A stretch of DNA of 64,000 nucleotides from Burkholderia anthina. Lineage in GTDB: Bacteria > Pseudomonadota > Gammaproteobacteria > Burkholderiales > Burkholderiaceae. The stretch covers positions 2,790,001-2,854,000 of the forward strand of contig NZ_CM003768.1 in the NCBI RefSeq assembly GCF_001547525.1, in the 5' to 3' direction. A program made the translations under genes and the position numbers. The notes under the pieces are model-generated. The model was not told the origin of the DNA. It saw nothing but the letters and a program-made list of their open reading frames with translations, and ran no database searches. Of the stretch, positions 1-13,620 are shown one piece after another. Each line of letters opens with the position of its first letter. Position 1 is the stretch's first letter.

Positions 1-289
1 CGTGCTGCCATCGCACGGCAAGCCGTTCCGCGGCGTGCGCACGCGCATCGCGCAACTGCGCGAACACCACGATGCGCGCCTGGCCGAAGTGCGCGTCGCG
101 TGCGCGGAAAAGCCGATGAGCGCGGCCGACATCGTGCCGATCATGTTCCGCCGCCGCGAGCTCGACATCCACCAGATGACGTTCGCGCTCGGCGAGGCGC
201 TCGCGCACCTGAACCTGCTGTGGCTCGCGGGCGAACTCGTGCGCGAGCAGGGTGACGACGGCGTGCTGCGGTTCCGCGCCGCCAGCTGA
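1..289 (+). CDS. MBL-fold metallo-hydrolase, C-terminal part
   Basis: Only the last 95 or so codons lie in the window; the catalytic HxHxDH part would be upstream. The visible part starts with PSHGKPF, which resembles the last metal-ligand strand of beta-lactamase-fold hydrolases (glyoxalase II, RNase Z type), followed by the helical tail typical of the family in proteobacteria (EHHDARLAEV, then a winged-helix-like segment ending LVREQGDDGVLRF). The gene converges on the ABC-F gene with a gap of about 16 bp. The family call is fairly safe; the substrate cannot be told from this fragment. Confidence 0.7.
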   Translation, partial: VLPSHGKPFRGVRTRIAQLREHHDARLAEVRVACAEKPMSAADIVPIMFRRRELDIHQMTFALGEALAHLNLLWLAGELVREQGDDGVLRFRAAS

Positions 290-305
290 GCGCGCTTCGT
301 CATCG

Positions 306-1949
<1,644 letters not shown>

Positions 1950-2139
1950 AAGCACCTCCAAAAATGCGTGAAGACCTTCGCGCGGCGTGCGTGGCACGGG
2001 CGGCGAAAACATTTCGGGAAGGCTTAGTTGTTCACTTTGGCTGGCGTCCGGTATGAGGAATGAGCGCGCAGTGTAGCAAGCGCGGCGCGCGGGCCGCAAG
2101 CGAGCGGCATGTGCGCCGTCGCTTGCGCGCCACGCGAGG

Positions 2140-3735
2140 TTACTGCACCGCGACCGTCGTGAAGTTCTGCCGTCCGAACGGACTCACGTGATAGCCGCTC
2201 ACGTTCGTGCGCGTCAGCGCGGCCGCGGTCGGGTAGCCGAGCGGAATCCACAGCGCCTGGTCGTGGATGATCTTCTGCGCGCTTTCGTACAGCTTCGCGC
2301 GCTTGGCCTGGTCGGCGGTCGCCTTGCCGTCGGCGATCAGCTTGTCGAGCTGCGCATCGCAGAAGCGCGCGAAGTTGATGCCCGACTTCACCGCGTTGCA
2401 GCTGAACAGCGGCGACAGGTAGTTGTCCGGATCGCCGTTGTCGCCGGCCCAGCCCATGAACAGCATGTCATGCTGGCCGAGCTTCGCCTGCTTGATCAGT
2501 TCGCCCCATTCGATCACTTTCACTTCCGCTTTCACGCCGATCTTCGCGAGGTCGGCCTGCAGCAGCTCGGCGCCGGCTTTCGGGTTCGGGTTCAGCACGC
2601 TGCCGGTCGGGCGCGTCCAGATCGTCGTCGAGAAGCCGTTCGGGAAGCCGGCCTGCGCGAGCAGTTGCTTCGCCTTCGCGGGATCGTACGCATACGGCGC
2701 GATGTCCTTCGCGTAGCTCCACGTGTTCGGCGGATACGGATTGTTCGCGGCCGTCGCGGTGTTGTCGAATACAACCTTCAGGTAGGTCGCGCGGTCGAAC
2801 GCGAGATTCAGCGCCTCGCGCACCTTGTCGTTGTCGAGCGGCTTCTTCTGCGTGTTCAGCGCGACGAACGCGGTCATGAACGCGGGCGTCTGGACGACCT
2901 TCAGCGCGCTGTCGCCCTTCGCGGCGAGCACGTCCTGCGGCTTCGGCGACAGCGCGATCTGGCATTCGCCGGCCTTCACCTTCTGCATGCGCACCGATGC
3001 ATCGGGCGTGATCGCGTAGATCAATCGATCGACCTTCGGCTTCGCGCCCCAGTAAGTCGGGTTCACGTCGTAGCGGATCAGTGCGTCCTTCGTATAGCTC
3101 TTCAGCACGAACGGGCCGGTGCCGACCGGCTTCGCGTTCAGGTCGGCCTGCTTGCCGGCCTTGAGCAACTGGTCCGCGTACTCGGCCGAGTAGATCGACG
3201 CGAAGCCCATCGTCAGGATCGGCACGAACGTCGCGTTCGGCTCGTTCAGCACGAACTTCACCGTGCTGTCGTCGACCTTCGTCACCGATTTCACGAGCTT
3301 CACGAGGCCCATCGACTGCGCATGCGGAAAACCGCTCGCGCCGGCCACCTTGTGCCACGGATTCGCATCGTCGAGCATCCGCGTGAACGTGAACACGACG
3401 TCGTCCGCATTGAGCGGGCGGCCCGGCTTGAAGTAGTCGGTGGTCTGGAACGCGACGTTCGGGCGCAGGTGGAACGTGTACGTGAGGCCGTCGGCGCTCG
3501 CTTCCCATTTGTCCGCGAGCGCGGGCACGACCTTCTTCGCGGCTTCGTCGTAGGACACGAGCGTGTTGAAGATCACGTCGGCCGACGCGTTGGTCGTGAC
3601 AAGCGAGTTGTACTGCACGACGTCGAAGCCGTCCGGGCTCGATTCCGTGCAGACGGTGAGCGGCTTGGCGGCGGCGAGGCCGGGAGCGGCAAGGGCCGCG
3701 GCCACGGCGGCCGCGGCGAATAGCTTGACGTGCAT
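2140..3735 (-). CDS. dppA: Dipeptide/oligopeptide ABC transporter substrate-binding protein (SBP family 5)
   Basis: A 531-residue periplasmic binding protein. It begins with a clear Sec signal peptide (MHVKLF, an Ala/Leu core, cleavage near AAAKP) and then the TVCTES start typical of DppA. Length matches E. coli DppA. The chosen ATG at 3735 follows GGGAGA at good spacing; an earlier in-frame GTG at 3747 would put that site inside the gene. No dppBCDF permease or ATPase genes follow: the next gene downstream is the unrelated ABC-F ATPase, so the partners must be encoded elsewhere. Specificity (dipeptide, heme, delta-aminolevulinate or other) is not fixed by the sequence. Confidence 0.87.
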   Translation of the reverse strand: MHVKLFAAAAVAAALAAPGLAAAKPLTVCTESSPDGFDVVQYNSLVTTNASADVIFNTLVSYDEAAKKVVPALADKWEASADGLTYTFHLRPNVAFQTTDYFKPGRPLNADDVVFTFTRMLDDANPWHKVAGASGFPHAQSMGLVKLVKSVTKVDDSTVKFVLNEPNATFVPILTMGFASIYSAEYADQLLKAGKQADLNAKPVGTGPFVLKSYTKDALIRYDVNPTYWGAKPKVDRLIYAITPDASVRMQKVKAGECQIALSPKPQDVLAAKGDSALKVVQTPAFMTAFVALNTQKKPLDNDKVREALNLAFDRATYLKVVFDNTATAANNPYPPNTWSYAKDIAPYAYDPAKAKQLLAQAGFPNGFSTTIWTRPTGSVLNPNPKAGAELLQADLAKIGVKAEVKVIEWGELIKQAKLGQHDMLFMGWAGDNGDPDNYLSPLFSCNAVKSGINFARFCDAQLDKLIADGKATADQAKRAKLYESAQKIIHDQALWIPLGYPTAAALTRTNVSGYHVSPFGRQNFTTVAVQ

Positions 3736-4133
3736 AGGATCTCCCACGTGGCTTGTGTTTTTCGCTGGATGACGGAGGCGGGCGCGACCCGGCAGCGGGC
3801 AGGGCCGGCGCGGCTGGCGAATAGGATACCGTCAAAGCGCGCGACGCGTGGAAAAAGGCGCCGGAACGCGACGAATTGACCGAAAAACGGCTGCGATGGC
3901 GACGGAACGGGTGTTGATGCGGCCGTGCGAGGAGAGCGAGCGCGGGGCGGGCGAGGCGGGCGGCTGCGAATGCGCGGCGCGAGCGACGGAACGGACCGGA
4001 TCGCGGCAGCGGTGCGCGGTATGTGGCGCGACACGAAGGTAGAGGCCCGCGCGGATTCGCGCGGTATGGCGAGGCAGACCGGGCCAAGGCCCGACAGCGA
4101 CCCGGCGACGCGCACGCCGGATCCGCGGCGCAC
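3736..4133. other. Gene-free interval between dppA and the SDR gene
   Basis: This 398-bp stretch must hold the dppA promoter and the 3' end of the SDR transcript. Two GC-rich inverted repeats lie near the SDR end: 4047-4064 (arms CCGCGCG/CGCGCGG, 4-nt loop) and 4080-4093 (arms CGGGCC/GGCCCG). Neither has a T-run on the minus strand, so they are at most weak terminators. No convincing -35/-10 pair or coding sequence was found; the open frames here look like GC-rich shadows. Confidence 0.5.
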
Positions 4134-4907
4134 TCAGTGCGCGCCGGCCTTCGGCTTGCGCGGCGCCTTCTCGAACAGGCGGTCGTACAGCCAGCGCGGC
4201 AGCACGTGCAGCACCTTCGCGACGACGCCCATCTGCCACGGAATCACGCGGAACGCGTGCTGCCGGGCGATCGCCCGCGCCGCGCGCGCGGCGAAGCGGT
4301 CGGCGTCCATCAGGAACGGCATCCGGTACGGGTTGTGCGCGGTCATCGGCGTGCGAATGTAGCCGGGCGCGATCGTCACGACGCCGACGCCGGCCGGGCG
4401 CAACTCGACGCGCAGCGATTCGAGATACTTGATCGCGGCCGATTTCGACGCGCTGTACGCGCCGGAGCCGGGCAGCCCGCGCACGCCGGCGACGCTCGCG
4501 ACGCCGACCAGCGTGCCGTGGCGCGCGGCCGTCATCGGGCCGACGAACGGCTCGAATGTCGCGACCATCCCGTAGTAGTTGATGTCCATCACGTCGCGGA
4601 ACGTCGCGAGGTCGCCCTGGCCCGTGACGGCGCCCTGGCTGATGCCCGCGTTCGCGATCACGACGTCGGGGCAGCCGTGCGCGGCGATGAACGACGCGGC
4701 GGCGGTGGCCAGCGCATCGGCGTCGCGCACGTCGGCGGAATAGACGGAGATGGAGAGCTTCGGGAACCGCCGCGCGAACGCATCGAGTGCATCGGTGCGG
4801 CGCGCGACGAGCGCGAGCGTGGCGCCCTGGCGGGCGTATTCCTCGGCCATCGCGAGGCCGAGGCCGCTCGACGCGCCGGTGATGAAGACCTTCAGCGGAG
4901 TAGTCAT
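4134..4907 (-). CDS. SDR family NAD(P)-dependent oxidoreductase
   Basis: A 257-residue classical short-chain dehydrogenase. It has the glycine-rich dinucleotide motif TGASSGLG at 10-17, the NAG motif (ANAG at about 85-88), catalytic Ser138, and the active-site YSASK with Tyr151 and Lys155. The C-terminus carries a hydrophobic/basic extension (ending RKPKAGAH), as in SDRs that sit at membranes. It lies about 20 bp downstream of dsbA on the same strand and probably shares its transcript, but the substrate is unknown. ATG at 4907 is the only good start. Confidence 0.88.
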   Translation of the reverse strand: MTTPLKVFITGASSGLGLAMAEEYARQGATLALVARRTDALDAFARRFPKLSISVYSADVRDADALATAAASFIAAHGCPDVVIANAGISQGAVTGQGDLATFRDVMDINYYGMVATFEPFVGPMTAARHGTLVGVASVAGVRGLPGSGAYSASKSAAIKYLESLRVELRPAGVGVVTIAPGYIRTPMTAHNPYRMPFLMDADRFAARAARAIARQHAFRVIPWQMGVVAKVLHVLPRWLYDRLFEKAPRKPKAGAH

Positions 4908-4926
4908 GCCGGCGCGCGGGCGGGGA

Positions 4927-5565
4927 TCAGAGCTTCTTGTCCTGAACCTGCTTCACGAGGAAGTCGAGCACCTGGGCGGTACCCGGGATGCTGTTCGTGT
5001 AAGCGGGGCCCGTCTTGTACTTGCCCTGGACGACGACCGTCGGCACGCCGTCGATCGCGTAGTCCTTCAGCAGCTTGGCCGACTGGTTCACCTCGCCCTG
5101 CACGCTGAACGAGTTGTACGCGTCCATGAACTTCTTCTTGTCGACGCCCTGCGTGGCCAGGAAGTCGGCCTGCGCCTGCGGCGTCAGCAGGTAGTTCTTC
5201 TGCTTGTGGATCGCGTTGAAGATCGCCGGCGTGACCTTCTCGGAAATGCCGAGCGCGGACACCGCGTAGAACAGCTTCGAGTGCGGGAGGAAATCGTCAC
5301 GGAATGCGACCGGCACGCGCTTGAAGTCGATGTTGTTGCCCTGCTTCTTCACCCAGGCCTCGATCGTCGGCTCGAATTCGTAGCAGTGCGGGCAGCCGTA
5401 CCAGAAGAACTCGATCACCTCGACCTTGCCGGCCGGCGCCGACACCGGCTGCGGCGACTTCATCACCTCGAAGTCCTTGCCGGCGGCCGGCGCGGCGGGC
5501 GAAGCCTGGGCAAGGCCGGCGGCCAGGCCCAGGGACAGAAGGAGCGTGCTAAGCAGTTTTTTCAT
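4927..5565 (-). CDS. dsbA: Thiol:disulfide interchange protein DsbA
   Basis: A 212-residue periplasmic disulfide oxidase. The signal peptide runs from MKKLLSTLLLSLG to about residue 21. The thioredoxin-fold active site is CPHC at residues 58-61, exactly the DsbA dipeptide, with the cis-proline loop GVPT near the C-terminus. It introduces disulfides into exported proteins and is re-oxidised by DsbB, which is not in this window. It lies downstream of the SPOR-domain gene on the same strand. Confidence 0.95.
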   Translation of the reverse strand: MKKLLSTLLLSLGLAAGLAQASPAAPAAGKDFEVMKSPQPVSAPAGKVEVIEFFWYGCPHCYEFEPTIEAWVKKQGNNIDFKRVPVAFRDDFLPHSKLFYAVSALGISEKVTPAIFNAIHKQKNYLLTPQAQADFLATQGVDKKKFMDAYNSFSVQGEVNQSAKLLKDYAIDGVPTVVVQGKYKTGPAYTNSIPGTAQVLDFLVKQVQDKKL

Positions 5566-5635
5566 GTTGTGAACGTCGAATCGGTTGCTCGGGTTACGGA
5601 ACGTAACGGGTTCTGCGTGGGCGCGGCCGGTTGGC

Positions 5636-6535
5636 TTACTGCTTCGTGAAGCGGATCACCGCCGTGTCGACACCTGCATCGGACAGGCGCTGACGGGCCG
5701 AGTTCATATCCTCGAACTTCGAGAACGGGCCGACGCGCACGCGGAAATAGGTCACGCCGCTGACGTCGCGCTTCGACACCTTCGACTCGAAGCCCTGGAA
5801 GCCGAGGCGCGCACGCTGCTGTTCGGCATCGCCTTCCGTCTTGTACGCGCCGACCTGCAGGAAGTAGCCGGTGTTCGCGTCGTTCGCGGTCGGCGGCTTC
5901 GCCGCTGCCGCCGCGGCGGCAGCCGACGACGTCGGCTTCGGCGTGTTCGCGGCCTGCTGCTGTTGCTGCTGCTTTTGCGCGGCGGCCTGCTGCGCCTGCT
6001 TCTGCGCGGCGAAGCGCGCGAGGTCGTCCTCGCCGCCTTGCTGCTGCTGTTGCTGCGCCTGTTGCGTCTTCTTCGGCGGCGGCGTGGTGTCGGCCGGCTT
6101 CGGTGCGACGGCGACGCCGTTGCCCGACGACGGATTGTTCGACGCGGTGGCGTTGCTCGAGCCGGTGGCGCCGTTCGCGTTGCCCGACGGCGGCACTTCG
6201 ACGATCTGCGGCTCGGGCAGCAGGCCGCCGCCCTGAGTCTGGTTCGCGGCCTGGCCGGGCGCGGTGTTCGGCGGTGCGGATTGCGCGGCCTGCGGCACCG
6301 GCTGGCCGGGCGTCTTGCCCTGCAGCGCGCGGTTCGGGTCGAACTGCTGCGGCTGGCTCGCGCCGTTGTCGGCCTGCGGCGGCGCGACCTTCGACACGAA
6401 CGGCGACGGCGAACGCGTGATGTAGAGCGCCACCACCACGGCGATCGCGAGGCCGACGATCAGGCCCAGTACGATTCCAAGAAATGTCCCTCCGGCTTGT
6501 TTCGATTGCTTCGAAGTTCGGCGTGGTTGTGCCAT
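5636..6535 (-). CDS. SPOR domain-containing cell-envelope protein (FtsN-like)
   Basis: A 299-residue bitopic inner-membrane protein. A short basic cytoplasmic tail (MAQPRRTSKQSKQ) leads into one membrane helix (GTFLGIVLGLIVGLAIAVVV), then a long Pro/Gln/Ala-rich periplasmic linker with poly-Gln tracts, and a C-terminal SPOR domain of about 75 residues (starts GYFLQVGAYK, ends AVIRFTKQ) that binds denuded peptidoglycan at septa. This is FtsN-like architecture. The ATG at 6535 has AGGTGA upstream; an earlier TTG at 6553 was not used. Whether it is the true FtsN or a paralogue cannot be decided here. Confidence 0.86.
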   Translation of the reverse strand: MAQPRRTSKQSKQAGGTFLGIVLGLIVGLAIAVVVALYITRSPSPFVSKVAPPQADNGASQPQQFDPNRALQGKTPGQPVPQAAQSAPPNTAPGQAANQTQGGGLLPEPQIVEVPPSGNANGATGSSNATASNNPSSGNGVAVAPKPADTTPPPKKTQQAQQQQQQGGEDDLARFAAQKQAQQAAAQKQQQQQQAANTPKPTSSAAAAAAAAKPPTANDANTGYFLQVGAYKTEGDAEQQRARLGFQGFESKVSKRDVSGVTYFRVRVGPFSKFEDMNSARQRLSDAGVDTAVIRFTKQ

Positions 6536-6655
6536 TGCTTGAGTCACCTGCAAAAAGAATCGTGAGAGGGCTGCGACGGGCGCCCGACGGCGGGCAATCC
6601 GACGGCGGGCGTTGCCGCAGCCAGTCGCGGCCCGGTTCGGGCCGCGCGGACATCC

Positions 6656-8437
6656 TTACATCTTGGCGGGAGCGGACACGCCGAGCACCGTCAGGCCGTT
6701 CTCGAGCACCTGACGGGTCGCGGCGAGCAGCGCGGCGCGCGCATTGCGCGGCGCTTCGTCGTCGACCAGCACGCGCTCCGCATTGTAGAACGAGTGGAAT
6801 TCGCCAGCGAGATCGCGCAGGTAGAACGCGACCGCGTGCGGCGCCAGCTCGTTCGCCGCGTGCGTGAGCATGTCCGGATACTCGGCCAGCTTCTGCATCA
6901 GCGATGCCGCCTGTGCGCTCGTCAACTGCGACAGGTCGGCGCCCGGCAGTTGCGCGACGTCGACGTTGTAGCGCGACTTCAGTTCGTTGAGCACCGAGCA
7001 GATCCGCGCATGCGCGTACTGGACGTAATAGACCGGGTTTTCGTCGTTCTGTTTCAGTGCGAGATCGATGTCGAACACGAACTCGGTATCGGCCTTGCGC
7101 GAGATCAGGAAGAAGCGCACCGCGTCGCGGCCGCGCGTGATGGTTGCTTCGTCGATCAGGTCGGGGGCCGCTTCCTGGCCCGCCGCCGCGCCGCCCGACC
7201 ATTCGATCAGGTCGCGCACCGTCACGTAGCTGCCCGCGCGCTTCGAGATCTTCACTTCCTGGCCGTCGCGCATCACGGTGACCATCTTGTGCAGCACGTA
7301 GTCGGGATAGCCCTTCGGGATCCCGATGTGCAGCCCCTGCAGGCCGGCGCGCACGCGCGCGATCGTGCCGTGGTGGTCCGAACCCTGGATGTTGATCACC
7401 TTCGTGAAGCCGCGTTCCCACTTCGTCACGTGGTATGCGACGTCCGGCACGAAGTACGTGTACGTGCCGTCCGACTTGCGCATCACGCGATCCTTGTCGT
7501 CGCCTTCGTCGGTCGTGCGTAGCCACAGCGCGCCGTCCTGCTCGTAGGTCATGCCGGCCTTGACCAGCGCGTCGACCGTCTTCTCGACGCGGCCCTCGCT
7601 GTACAGCGACGACTCGAGGTAGTACTGGTCGAACTTCACGCCGAACGCCTGCAGGTCCATGTCCTGCTCGCGACGCAGGTACGTGACCGCGAACTTGCGG
7701 ATCGCGTCGAGATCCTCGACGTCGCCCGCACCCTTGACCGGCTCGCCGTCCGATGCGGCGACCGTTTCGCCGTTCAGGTAGTCGCGCGCGATGTCGGCGA
7801 TGTACTCGCCGTTGTACGCGGCTTCCGGCCAGCCCGCGTCGCCCGGCTTCAGGCCGCGGGCGCGCGCCTGCGTCGAGATCGCGAGGTTGCCGATCTGCAC
7901 GCCGGCGTCGTTGTAGTAGAACTCGCGGTGCACCGCGTAGCCCTGGCTCGCGATCACGTTGGCGAGCACGTCGCCGAGCGCGGCCTGGCGGCCGTGGCCG
8001 ACGTGCAGCGGGCCGGTCGGGTTGGCCGACACGAATTCGAGCAGCACCCGCTTGCCTTTCTCGCGATCCGACGTGCCGAACGCGCGGCCCTGCTCGAACA
8101 CGGCGGCGATCACCGCCTGCTTCGCGGCCGCCGACAGGCGCAGGTTGATGAAGCCGGGGCCGGCGATCTCGGCGGCTTCGACGAGGCCTTGCGCGGCCGG
8201 CTGCGCGGTGAGCGCGGCGACGATCCGTTCGGCGAGCTGGCGCGGGTTCGTGCCGAGCGGCTTCGCGAGCTGCATCGCGACGTTGCACGCGACGTCGCCG
8301 TGCGCGGCGACCTTCGGGCGCTCCAGCGTGATGGTCGGGGCGACGAATGCTGCGTCGGCGCCTTTCAGCGCGTGTGCGACCTGCTTGACGCTATCCGCGA
8401 GCAGGGCTTCGAGGGTCTGTTTGTGTGCTGGCAGCAT
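6656..8437 (-). CDS. argS: Arginyl-tRNA synthetase
   Basis: A 593-residue class I aminoacyl-tRNA synthetase that charges tRNA-Arg in the cytoplasm. Visible are the N-terminal ArgS additional domain, the HIGH-type motif in [14 protein letters not shown], a KMSKS-equivalent loop (KISKRAG) and the C-terminal DALR anticodon-binding domain ending in [10 protein letters not shown]. Length is normal for the family. It is the first gene of the minus-strand group argS, SPOR protein, dsbA, SDR, an arrangement recalled from other Burkholderia genomes. Confidence 0.97.
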   Translation of the reverse strand: MLPAHKQTLEALLADSVKQVAHALKGADAAFVAPTITLERPKVAAHGDVACNVAMQLAKPLGTNPRQLAERIVAALTAQPAAQGLVEAAEIAGPGFINLRLSAAAKQAVIAAVFEQGRAFGTSDREKGKRVLLEFVSANPTGPLHVGHGRQAALGDVLANVIASQGYAVHREFYYNDAGVQIGNLAISTQARARGLKPGDAGWPEAAYNGEYIADIARDYLNGETVAASDGEPVKGAGDVEDLDAIRKFAVTYLRREQDMDLQAFGVKFDQYYLESSLYSEGRVEKTVDALVKAGMTYEQDGALWLRTTDEGDDKDRVMRKSDGTYTYFVPDVAYHVTKWERGFTKVINIQGSDHHGTIARVRAGLQGLHIGIPKGYPDYVLHKMVTVMRDGQEVKISKRAGSYVTVRDLIEWSGGAAAGQEAAPDLIDEATITRGRDAVRFFLISRKADTEFVFDIDLALKQNDENPVYYVQYAHARICSVLNELKSRYNVDVAQLPGADLSQLTSAQAASLMQKLAEYPDMLTHAANELAPHAVAFYLRDLAGEFHSFYNAERVLVDDEAPRNARAALLAATRQVLENGLTVLGVSAPAKM

Positions 8438-8531
8438 GCTGGTAGAAGGCTTCGTTGGTGGGGGCCGGAAACGCCGGCCCGCCGGCGCGCTTTTTAAGCG
8501 CGCGTTTCAGGGATCGCAGAATTTTAACAGG

Positions 8532-8540
8532 TGCTAATAT
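8532..8540 (+). promoter_or_regulatory. Possible extended -10 element for the DUF1840 gene
   Basis: TGCTAATAT gives a TG extension followed by TAATAT, a good extended -10. No clear -35 hexamer lies 16-18 bp upstream. It is the only AT-rich spot in the interval between argS and the gene at 8638 and would give a leader of roughly 90 nt. Confidence 0.4.
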
Positions 8541-8637
8541 GCCGCTCAGGCGGCCCGCGTCCGCGAGGCCGGACGCCGGTCTGCCGGCGTTCCCCAACCT
8601 CGCCGCGCAGGCACAACAAGATGAAAAGGGAATTGTC

Positions 8638-8961
8638 ATGATTACGTTCAAGAGCAAGGCGGCACAGGATCTCGACGTGCTGAAGGATTTCGCCGTGTAT
8701 GTGCTGGGTCTCGTCGGCAAGCAGCTGGGCGAGCGCGGTGTCATTACGCACGACGAACTGGACCACGCGATCGCCAAGCTGGAAGGCGCGGTCGCGCAGG
8801 CCAAGCAGGAGCGCGCCGAGCACGCCGGCCATTTCCACGAGGACGAAGCCGACCACGCGCACCACGAAGTGCCGCCGAGCCTGGCGCAGCGCGTCGCGCC
8901 GTTCCTGACGATGCTGCGCGAAGCGAAGGCCGGCCAGGCCGACGTGCACTGGGGCTTCTGA
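8638..8961 (+). CDS. DUF1840 family protein
   Basis: A 107-residue soluble protein of unknown function. It starts MITFKSKAAQDL and has a helical middle and a His/Glu/Asp-rich stretch (HFHEDEADHAHHE) that could bind metal, ending DVHWGF. The pattern matches the betaproteobacterial DUF1840 family. It is transcribed away from argS and closed by a strong terminator at 9008-9040. The start is the ATG at 8638 after AAAAGGGAA; an upstream in-frame extension has poor coding character. Confidence 0.82.
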   Translation: MITFKSKAAQDLDVLKDFAVYVLGLVGKQLGERGVITHDELDHAIAKLEGAVAQAKQERAEHAGHFHEDEADHAHHEVPPSLAQRVAPFLTMLREAKAGQADVHWGF

Positions 8962-9007
8962 GCTTCCTTCTTCCTTGCCGGGCGGATCGAACGGTCGGCC
9001 AGACAGG

Positions 9008-9040
9008 AAAAAGCCCGCTTTCGAGCGGGCTTTTTATTTT
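9008..9040. terminator. Bidirectional intrinsic terminator between DUF1840 gene and metH
   Basis: Stem GCCCGCT/AGCGGGC (9013-9019 with 9024-9030), TTCG loop, T-run after the stem and A-run before it, so it can stop both the plus-strand DUF1840 transcript and the minus-strand metH transcript. Confidence 0.92.
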
Positions 9041-9078
9041 GTCTGATGAAATGGCGGCGGGCCGCCCATTTCTGTCGA

Positions 9079-11796
<2,718 letters not shown>

Positions 11797-11846
11797 GGCG
11801 GTGCGAATTTGGTGATGAAGGACGTGGGGCAGGCGGGTCAGGCGGG

Positions 11847-12914
11847 TCAGGCGTTGTCGCTGTACTGGTTCGGCCAGCGGCGCGGCTTCACGTCGGCGAG
11901 CGCCTTCGCGATCTCGGCGATGTGCTCGGGCGTCGTGCCGCAGCAGCCGCCCGCGAGATTCACGAGCCCGGCCTGCGCGAATTCCTTCAGCAGGCCCGAC
12001 GTGACGTCGGGCGTTTCGTCGAAACCGGTGTCGCTCATCGGGTTCGGCAGGCCCGCGTTCGGGTAGCACGACACGTAGGTGTCGCACAGCTTCGCGAGCT
12101 CGGCGATGTACGGACGCATCAGCGCCGCGCCGAGCGCGCAGTTCAGGCCGAACGTGAGCGGCTTCGCGTGACGTAGCGAATTCCAGAACGCCTCGACGGT
12201 CTGGCCCGACAGGATCCGGCCCGACGCATCGGTGACGGTGCCCGAGATCATGATCGGCAGGCGCTCGCCGGTGTCCTCGAACAGCTCGTCGAGCGCGAAC
12301 AGGGCGGCCTTCGCGTTCAGCGTGTCGAAGATCGTCTCGACGAGGAACAGGTCGACGCCGCCGTCGAGCAACGCCTTCGCCTGCTGGTAGTACGCGGTGC
12401 GCAGCTCGTCGAACGTGACGTTGCGGGCGCCCGGATCGTTGACGTCCGGCGAGATGCTGGCCGTCTTCGGCGTCGGCCCGATCGCGCCCGCGACGAAGCG
12501 CGGCTTGTCCGGCGTCGCGTATTTCGCGGCCGATTCGCGTGCGAGCTTCGCCGATTCGACGTTCATCTCGACGACGAGATCTTCCATTCCGTAGTCGGCC
12601 TGCGCGACGGTCGTCGCGCCGAACGTGTTGGTTTCGACGATGTCGGCGCCGGCCGCGAAATACTGGTCGTGGATCTCGCGGATGATCTGCGGCTGCGTGA
12701 GCGACAGCAGCTCGTTGTTGCCCTTGATGTCGCGCGGGAAATCCTTGAAGCGCTCGCCGCGATACGCGGCCTCGTCGAGCTTGTAGCGCTGGATCATCGT
12801 GCCCATCGCGCCGTCGAGGATCAGGATGCGCGATTTGAGCAGCGCGGGCAGGGCGGCGCCGCGCGTGTAGGGCGCGTCGAGCGGGACGGAAGCGGCGAGA
12901 GGAGTCGCAGACAT
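11847..12914 (-). CDS. Homocysteine S-methyltransferase subunit of split methionine synthase
   Basis: A 355-residue TIM-barrel methyltransferase equal to the N-terminal domain of MetH. The start is [11 protein letters not shown] as in MetH, and the three zinc/homocysteine cysteines are Cys259 (GLNCALG) and Cys324-Cys325 ([10 protein letters not shown]). It ends 50 bp before the gene for the folate/cobalamin domains, same strand, so the two are almost surely co-transcribed and interact. No recognisable cobalamin riboswitch was found in the short upstream interval. ATG at 12914. Confidence 0.92.
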   Translation of the reverse strand: MSATPLAASVPLDAPYTRGAALPALLKSRILILDGAMGTMIQRYKLDEAAYRGERFKDFPRDIKGNNELLSLTQPQIIREIHDQYFAAGADIVETNTFGATTVAQADYGMEDLVVEMNVESAKLARESAAKYATPDKPRFVAGAIGPTPKTASISPDVNDPGARNVTFDELRTAYYQQAKALLDGGVDLFLVETIFDTLNAKAALFALDELFEDTGERLPIMISGTVTDASGRILSGQTVEAFWNSLRHAKPLTFGLNCALGAALMRPYIAELAKLCDTYVSCYPNAGLPNPMSDTGFDETPDVTSGLLKEFAQAGLVNLAGGCCGTTPEHIAEIAKALADVKPRRWPNQYSDNA

Positions 12915-13007
12915 GGGCGGAAGACCGGCGAAGACGGAAAACCGTCATTGTAGCCGGTGCGTCAAGCGGTCGCCGCCCTGGCCGCGCCGGCCGGGCGGCC
13001 GCCAAAT

Positions 13008-13038
13008 GAAAGCCCCCGCCGGCGAGCCGGACGGGGGC
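13008..13038 (-). terminator. Intrinsic terminator downstream of DUF3567 gene
   Basis: On the minus strand a GC-rich stem (GCCCCCG...CGGGGGC, 13012-13038) is followed by CTTTCATTT. It lies between the DUF3567 gene and the metH pair and would separate their transcripts. The T-run is interrupted. Confidence 0.6.
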
Positions 13039-13114
13039 AGGATCGGAGTGCACGCGGCGCCGCGTCGATGCGCGGCGAATGGCCCGGCCGCGTGACGCGC
13101 CGGGCCGCGAGTCG

Positions 13115-13372
13115 TCAGTGCAGCACGACGGGCATCATCATCAGGCTGTCGAATTGTCCGAGGAATTCGTCGACCTCGTCGAGCGACGGTTCATCCTCGA
13201 TCAGCTGCTTCACGTGCGCGCGGAATCGTTCGGCAAGTTCGCCGTCGATGAAGATCTCGCGCTGCGCGTTCTTGTCGACGATTTCGTATCCGCCGGCATT
13301 CATCAGGTGATGGCCGGCCTGCGGCGCAAATTCGACGACGCAGTAGTTGGGGCTGTTGTAGATCATTTGCAT
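13115..13372 (-). CDS. DUF3567 family protein
   Basis: An 85-residue acidic soluble protein ([15 protein letters not shown]..., with the [16 protein letters not shown] strand region and an acidic helix [13 protein letters not shown]). It matches the small DUF3567 family of Burkholderiales, function unknown. A strong GAGGAG Shine-Dalgarno precedes the ATG at 13372. It has its own candidate promoter at 13486-13514 and a terminator downstream, so it looks monocistronic. Confidence 0.82.
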   Translation of the reverse strand: MQMIYNSPNYCVVEFAPQAGHHLMNAGGYEIVDKNAQREIFIDGELAERFRAHVKQLIEDEPSLDEVDEFLGQFDSLMMMPVVLH

Positions 13373-13485
13373 GGCGGCACTCCTCTTCGCAGTGGCATCT
13401 GGCCTTGTTGTCCCCTAGGTGGGGCAAGCCTCGCCGGTTTCAAGGGGCTTGCGCTGCACACCCCGTTCCTCCCGTTCGCGTGGGG

Positions 13486-13514
13486 TGTATCGGTTAGAAG
13501 CCGATATCTGTCAA
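13486..13514 (-). promoter_or_regulatory. Candidate sigma-70 promoter of the DUF3567 gene
   Basis: On the minus strand a perfect -35 TTGACA (13514-13509) is followed after exactly 17 bp by GATACA (13491-13486), a partial -10. It would give a leader of about 105 nt. The -35 and spacing are good, the -10 is weak. Confidence 0.5.
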
Positions 13515-13620
13515 ACGTTTCTCATTGTGAGCCGGTGGACTGAAATAGTTGTTAAAGAGTGTCATCGGCCATTTCCGGGAAAACTGTAATCGGTCGAAAT
13601 TGCCGATTCGTGCATGTTTT

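Noticed and set aside
12915..13114. Cobalamin riboswitch upstream of the methionine synthase pair
   Set aside because: The short interval holds only a terminator-like hairpin of the neighbouring gene; no B12-box-like sequence was seen.
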